17,399 nt of DNA from JAHEEL01 sp963785245 (GTDB taxonomy: Bacteria > Actinomycetota > Acidimicrobiia > Spongiisociales > UBA5794). The position numbers and the translations under genes are program-made. Shown here piece after piece: positions 13,530 through 17,399 of this stretch. The first letter of the stretch is position 1. The number at the start of each line of letters is the position of its first letter. The notes beneath the pieces are model-generated. The model saw nothing but the letters and a program-made list of their open reading frames with translations, searched no databases and was not told the origin of the DNA. The stretch lies in NCBI GenBank assembly GCA_963785245.1, contig CAWAUO010000009.1, forward strand, positions 1 through 17,399, read 5' to 3'.

Positions 13530-14380
13530 GCGAGCTCCCTTCGATCGAAGAACCACACCGCAGCGCCCAGCACCACGAGTGAGAGCAACAGCGAGGACAC
13601 GATCGGCACGAGGAGGGCGGCATCGTTTCCCCACGCGATCTGGAGGACCGCCCGGACGGCCCCTGCCGGGGTGGCTGACACACTCGTTCCCCCGACGATC
13701 GCAGACCCGACGATCGCTCCAACCAGCATCATGCCGAGTCCAAAGACCGCGGTCCGTGACCGGAGAAATGCCCCCAGCAGCATCATCGCCGCAATAACGA
13801 ACACAACCGTCGCCCAGATCGCCGCGAGCATTCCGAGGTAGGGGCCGAAGTCTGGGAGGTTCGCGAAGCGACCCCACATGCCGATCGGAGACTGGGTCAC
13901 CTCTGTGACTTCCCATGCAAGGAATCCAGTGCCCCCACTATCCACAGCACCGGCGAGAATCGGATACACGAGACCCCCGGTCGCGAAGATGATCAACGCA
14001 TAGCCGACGGCAGCCGCAGTGAACTTCGCCATGATCACGGATGCACGTCGGATCGGCATCGCCACAAGCCAGCCTGCGGTACCCCGATTGATCTCACCCA
14101 GTACGGCTCCCTCGCTGAGGGACACGGCCGAGATGAGTAGAACTGCCGACCACACACTGAGGAAGCCGAAGAACAAGAATCCGAACCCGGGATCAACGCT
14201 CGGACTGGAAGCGGCGCTCCACGGTGCGTACATGACCCCAAAGACGATCAGGCCGGCAGCGACCAGAAAGACTGCCCGCAGCGGGAACCAGATCCGAAAC
14301 TCAACCCCGAGCAACCCCCCGATCCCCTGCAGGGGATGGATCCGTTCAATGGGGGTCGTCACATGGGGATCAGTCACCAT
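13526..14380 (-). CDS. ABC-2 type transporter permease (first copy)
   Basis: The 284-residue membrane protein has about six hydrophobic segments (roughly 36-52, 66-88, 119-143, 181-204, 211-230 and 256-277). Its central motif SEGAVLGEINRGTAGWLVAMPIRR (split around residues 89-112) aligns with that of the second permease, and both end in a similar arginine-rich tail after the last helix. It should form an exporter with the ATPase encoded just before it. The ATG at 14380 has GGAGG five bases upstream and overlaps the ATPase gene by 11 bases, the same overlap as in the second pair. The stop overlaps the next ATPase start by four bases. No substrate can be named. Confidence 0.85.
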   Translation of the reverse strand: MVTDPHVTTPIERIHPLQGIGGLLGVEFRIWFPLRAVFLVAAGLIVFGVMYAPWSAASSPSVDPGFGFLFFGFLSVWSAVLLISAVSLSEGAVLGEINRGTAGWLVAMPIRRASVIMAKFTAAAVGYALIIFATGGLVYPILAGAVDSGGTGFLAWEVTEVTQSPIGMWGRFANLPDFGPYLGMLAAIWATVVFVIAAMMLLGAFLRSRTAVFGLGMMLVGAIVGSAIVGGTSVSATPAGAVRAVLQIAWGNDAALLVPIVSSLLLSLVVLGAAVWFFDRRELA

Positions 14381-15308
14381 CGACACCTCCGACCAGTTCC
14401 ATGTAGAGATCCTCGAGGCTCCGATATGCCGGCCGCAACGCAACGACTCGGGCCCCATCGCTCTCCACGAGGAAACGCATGAGCCGGCTTTCGGCGACGG
14501 CTCGATCAGGCGTCTCGATCCTCCACTCCTGCCCCCCGAGTGGGGCGACAGTGTCGACCCATGGTTCACGCCCGAGACTCCGAAGGACTCCATCACCATT
14601 CCCACCTGCGAGCGTGACCTGGTAGACGCCGCGGCCACCGAGGTACCGGTCCATCGCACCCTGCTCTACGATCTCACCGCGATCGATAACGACGATGTGA
14701 TCGGCTATGCGCTCTACGTCGTCGAGGATGTGGCTCGAGTAGAAGATCGTCATGTGCTCCTTGAGCCGATCGAGGAGCGTGAGCACCTGGTGCCGACCTT
14801 CCGGGTCGAGACCCACCGACGGCTCGTCGAGGATGAGGAGCTCGGGATCCCCGATGATGGCCTGGCCGATGCCGAGGCGTCGCAGTTCACCGCCGGAGAG
14901 TGCCTTCACTTTCCGGCTGGCAAGGTCCGTGAGACCGACCAGATCGAGCGTCTCGTCGACCCTCACATTGAGCGCCGCGCTGGATCCGTCGAGATACCGG
15001 CGCGCCACGAAACGGAGGATGGAACGTACCTTCGCCCTCGGGAAAAACGACGGATCCTGGGGGAGATAGCCGACCCGGGAACGGGTGAGGAGGCCGTCTC
15101 CATCGAGATCGTCCCCCAGGATGGAGGCCCAGCCGGCTGACGGCGCGATGAGCCCCATCAGGATCTCCATGGTCGTGCTCTTGCCCGCGCCGTTCGGGCC
15201 GAGGAAGCCACAGACGGATCCCTCCGGAACTTCGAAGTCGACGCCACGCAGTGCCTCTACCCGCCGATAGCGCTTCCGCAGGCTTCGGGTCTCGATCGCC
15301 GCGGTCAC
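14370..15308 (-). CDS. ABC transporter ATP-binding protein (first copy)
   Basis: The 312-residue protein shows Walker A GPNGAGKST (37-45), Q-loop in YLPQDP (81-86), signature LSGGELRRLG (137-146), Walker B ILDEPSVGLDP (159-169) and H-loop His193 in SSHIL, followed by a C-terminal extra domain of roughly 90 residues. All catalytic residues are present, so it should power an exporter. I chose the GTG at 15308 because it overlaps the lipoprotein stop as GTGA and has GGAGG seven bases before it; in-frame ATGs at 15314 and 15323 lie too close to, or in front of, that ribosome-binding site. It is a paralogue of the ATPase at 12579-13529, so the operon carries two tandem ATPase-permease pairs. Confidence 0.95.
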   Translation of the reverse strand: MTAAIETRSLRKRYRRVEALRGVDFEVPEGSVCGFLGPNGAGKSTTMEILMGLIAPSAGWASILGDDLDGDGLLTRSRVGYLPQDPSFFPRAKVRSILRFVARRYLDGSSAALNVRVDETLDLVGLTDLASRKVKALSGGELRRLGIGQAIIGDPELLILDEPSVGLDPEGRHQVLTLLDRLKEHMTIFYSSHILDDVERIADHIVVIDRGEIVEQGAMDRYLGGRGVYQVTLAGGNGDGVLRSLGREPWVDTVAPLGGQEWRIETPDRAVAESRLMRFLVESDGARVVALRPAYRSLEDLYMELVGGVDGD

Positions 15309-17137
15309 GGGCATTCCTCCCATTCGGGCAACGGCACAACAGTGTCCCCGTTGACCTCGACGACCGCGGATCCGCAGTACTGGCGTCTGCAGCTGTCGTC
15401 GTAGCAGGGCTCGGACGCCTCCTCACCGCTGATCCGAAGGATGTACGTCCCCGGATCGAGATTGGCCGGTTCCGGGAAGAATGCGTCCCACGGTTCCTGC
15501 CATCCTATTTGTGGGCGCAGACTCACGAGCCCTCCGCCCAACCCATAGGTCTGTATCGGTACGAGACCGCTCTCCTCGGCACTGCGAACCGTCCTCGGGT
15601 CTTCATCGTCGTGGAGCCAGGCATACCCGAAGTTGACCCCTCCGGCCGGCCAGGCGTCGCCGCGTCCGATCTCGCCGAGGGTCGTCCCGGCGGGGAGCAG
15701 TGTGGCCGTGATGTAGGAAGGGGACCCTTCCTGTTGGATTCCGTTCGGGACCTCTATCCAGAGATGGCTGGAGCCGGTGGGGGGCGTCAACGGCCTTCTG
15801 GCGATCTCCTCCGGGGATCCGATCGGTTCCAGATCACACGCGTCGAGTTCGGGGAGGTCGATCACCGTGTCCCCGTCGACATTCACCGAGATCTGTGTGC
15901 ACCGCTCTGGGGCTGCGAAGTAGAGGTCGTAGGATCCCGGATTTCCAATGAATGTGCCGGCGAATAGTTCATAGGCGCCACCGGGAACAACGAGCGCACC
16001 TTGGGCTCCCTCTTCATGTTGCAGCAAGCCGCAGACGCTCGCTTCGTGGTATTCACCCACGTCGAGCATCGGCCGCAGCGGTTCGGCCCCCAGCCACTCG
16101 TCGAGGATCTCCTCCTCGCTCCGTCCGGATTCATTGGCCGCCTTGGCAATCTCGCGATTGAAAGGCCCAGGCGGGTGGTTGCTTTCCGGGCACAGACCGC
16201 CGAGATAGTCGCCGGGGTCTGTCACCGATCCGAAATCGGTGCCGACCGGAAGGAGCGCGAGGAGGATGATTCGCCCCACGAGGTCGTCGTGGGGCCTGAT
16301 CCGCACCGAGAGCGCTCCGGGTGCTCCGCCGGTGATCGCAGTCGGGTCACAGTTCGCCTCGACCCACGCCTCCATCGACTCGACGGCCTCGATTGATGCA
16401 TCAAAAGCCTCATCTGACGGCAGTCCGATCCAATCAGCCAGAATCTCCTCACCCTCCATTCCTCCGGGCAGGTTCAATCCCCGGTCACGGAACATGGCAA
16501 GGAACCCTGATTTGATTGCCTCGGCAGTCTCCCACTCAGACGTGAGATCGTCGGGAACGAGCATCGATCCGGCACGGATCGCAGACTCGTAGCGATCGAT
16601 GCGCTGGTTGAGCTCATACTCATTCCAGTCAGATTGACCAAACAACACGGCGTCACTCAGCTCTGGCCACCGGGAGCAGAAATCGCCGCACGCTTCGATC
16701 GCCCAGTCATCGATCGCCTCGATCGCTATCTCGGCTTCACTGACCGCCGAGTCCATCCCCCCGGGACCGAACATCATCGTGACGTGTTCGGCACGGATAG
16801 CGTGTCCGGCGTACCCGACGGTGAACATGAGGTCACTCGCGCGGGTGTAGACGTCGTAGAGACGGTCCCAGTCGGCTCGGACCTCTGCCGGCGCCGCACG
16901 GTCGTACCCCGCCATGGCCTCATCGACGCTGCCAGCGTTCCGTGCGTCCTGGAAACGCTGATCCTCTCCGTCGATCAGGGTGAAGACGGTTCGCTGGGCT
17001 TCAGGCCACGCGCGGCAGAAGAGTGCGGTATTTCCCGCCGTCTCGCCCTCTGCTGTCGAGTCGGGGCCGATGATGGCGGCATCGGTACATGCCGTCAGAG
17101 CAACGACCGCGACCGTGACCAGAAGCCACCACCGCAT
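15305..17137 (-). CDS. Large lipoprotein of unknown function with two duplicated modules
   Basis: I do not recognise this 610-residue family. It has a short n-region, a hydrophobic stretch (about 3-14) and a lipobox LTAC with Cys17, so it should be anchored outside the membrane. Residues 40-263 are helical and look like two repeats of about 110 residues. The first starts FCRAWPE (40-46) and ends near CGD (150-152). The second starts FCSRWPE (153-159) and ends near NCD (262-264), and each has a helix rich in glutamate and alanine before its end. Residues 277-605 are beta-rich and again duplicated: LLPVGTDFG (295-303) matches LLPAGTTLG (480-488), and VNVDGDTVIDLPE (418-430) matches VEVNGDTVVPLPE (593-605). 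Paired cysteines suggest disulfides. The ATG at 17137 has AAGGGGAG nine bases upstream. It heads the transporter operon and overlaps the ATPase gene. Confidence 0.88.
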   Translation of the reverse strand: MRWWLLVTVAVVALTACTDAAIIGPDSTAEGETAGNTALFCRAWPEAQRTVFTLIDGEDQRFQDARNAGSVDEAMAGYDRAAPAEVRADWDRLYDVYTRASDLMFTVGYAGHAIRAEHVTMMFGPGGMDSAVSEAEIAIEAIDDWAIEACGDFCSRWPELSDAVLFGQSDWNEYELNQRIDRYESAIRAGSMLVPDDLTSEWETAEAIKSGFLAMFRDRGLNLPGGMEGEEILADWIGLPSDEAFDASIEAVESMEAWVEANCDPTAITGGAPGALSVRIRPHDDLVGRIILLALLPVGTDFGSVTDPGDYLGGLCPESNHPPGPFNREIAKAANESGRSEEEILDEWLGAEPLRPMLDVGEYHEASVCGLLQHEEGAQGALVVPGGAYELFAGTFIGNPGSYDLYFAAPERCTQISVNVDGDTVIDLPELDACDLEPIGSPEEIARRPLTPPTGSSHLWIEVPNGIQQEGSPSYITATLLPAGTTLGEIGRGDAWPAGGVNFGYAWLHDDEDPRTVRSAEESGLVPIQTYGLGGGLVSLRPQIGWQEPWDAFFPEPANLDPGTYILRISGEEASEPCYDDSCRRQYCGSAVVEVNGDTVVPLPEWEECP

Positions 17138-17158
17138 ACGGCGTCACTCCCCTTCCGT

Positions 17159-17399
17159 TCAGCAGGCTACGTGCGATTGCACCGCCCCGTTAGAGCCGAA
17201 TGGCACCGGCACATCGACGGGGACATGAAGATGTCCCCTGGGCGATCGGCGACGCCGGATCGAGCCCGAGCCGTCGTTGATCCCATGGTGGCGAGCTTCG
17301 ACGATACGGCCGAAGAACACGGAGTGCTCGGCCACGCTGACGAGCGCGGGGAGGGTCTCGAGATCGGATATGACACTGCCGACGCCCCGGCTTTGTGAA
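17159..17399 (-). CDS. 3' end of an unidentified gene, possibly flavin-reductase-like (partial)
   Basis: An open frame enters from the right edge and ends with TGA at 17161-17159, 21 bases before the lipoprotein start. About 79 residues are visible. The part LVSVAEHSVFFGRIVEARH resembles the strand near the end of flavin-reductase-like domains, where a GDHT-x-F-x-G-x-V motif is common, and its codons have the expected G/C third-position bias. The last 40 residues are arginine-rich and unlike that family, and a perfect 8-bp hairpin lies within them. A short opposite-strand frame in the same place cannot be fully excluded. If real, it would be in the same transcriptional direction as the lipoprotein operon. 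Confidence 0.4.
   Translation of the reverse strand, partial: SQSRGVGSVISDLETLPALVSVAEHSVFFGRIVEARHHGINDGSGSIRRRRSPRGHLHVPVDVPVPFGSNGAVQSHVAC
17219..17238. other. Perfect 8-bp hairpin near the right edge
   Basis: GGGGACAT (17219-17226) pairs with ATGTCCCC (17231-17238) around a four-base loop. It lies inside the putative partial gene or just before the lipoprotein operon. It may be a terminator or leader structure, but no T-run follows on either strand. Confidence 0.4.

Noticed and set aside
14019..15140. Plus-strand open frame of 373 codons across the transporter genes
   Set aside because: It spans the junction of two genuine minus-strand genes and shows no domain.

Overview
The window is about 17.4 kb of gene-dense, high-GC DNA. 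It most likely comes from an actinobacterium, possibly an Acidimicrobiia-like lineage. The supports are a dnaK-grpE-dnaJ-hspR operon with a MerR-type HspR, a DnaK without the N-terminal insert of Gram-negative DnaKs, an F420/luciferase-like monooxygenase, probable leaderless genes, and strong G/C at third codon positions. The lineage is an inference from gene content; no rRNA or tRNA is visible. No integrase, transposase, CRISPR array or phage gene was seen.

Layout. (1) 3-2769, plus strand: the 3' end of a TetR-like regulator, a small unrecognised protein behind a palindrome-bearing promoter region, a hairpin terminator, then a luciferase-like monooxygenase and an alpha/beta hydrolase in tandem, closed by a second strong hairpin. 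(2) 3004-4039, minus strand: a three-gene sulfur-handling operon with a CsoR/CstR-type repressor, a cytosolic single-domain rhodanese and a rhodanese lipoprotein. A C4/G4 inverted repeat typical of CsoR-family operators sits in its promoter. (3) 4040-7996, plus strand: the heat-shock operon dnaK-grpE-dnaJ-hspR. Its promoter carries a HAIR-like HspR site and its genes overlap end to start. DnaJ here lacks the zinc-binding cysteine region. A 14-bp hairpin lies just inside grpE. (4) 8080-11810, plus strand: a cysteine-desulfurase-like PLP protein without the catalytic cysteine, a GH1 glycosidase overlapping it by four bases, and a metal-dependent amidohydrolase. An 8-bp unit repeated four times precedes this group. 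(5) 11789-17137, minus strand: a five-gene export operon with a 610-residue lipoprotein followed by ATPase-permease-ATPase-permease, all overlapping. Upstream, running off the window, is a partial gene that may be a flavin reductase.

How the genes may work together. The heat-shock genes form a self-repressed chaperone unit. The CstR-like repressor probably senses persulfide or reactive sulfur and controls the two rhodaneses, one inside the membrane and one outside. The least understood element is the export operon. Its two ABC-2 transporters are paralogous copies of one ATPase-permease pair, and the lipoprotein ahead of them is itself built from two duplicated helical modules and two duplicated beta-rich modules. 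This is the best candidate for an undescribed system in the window.
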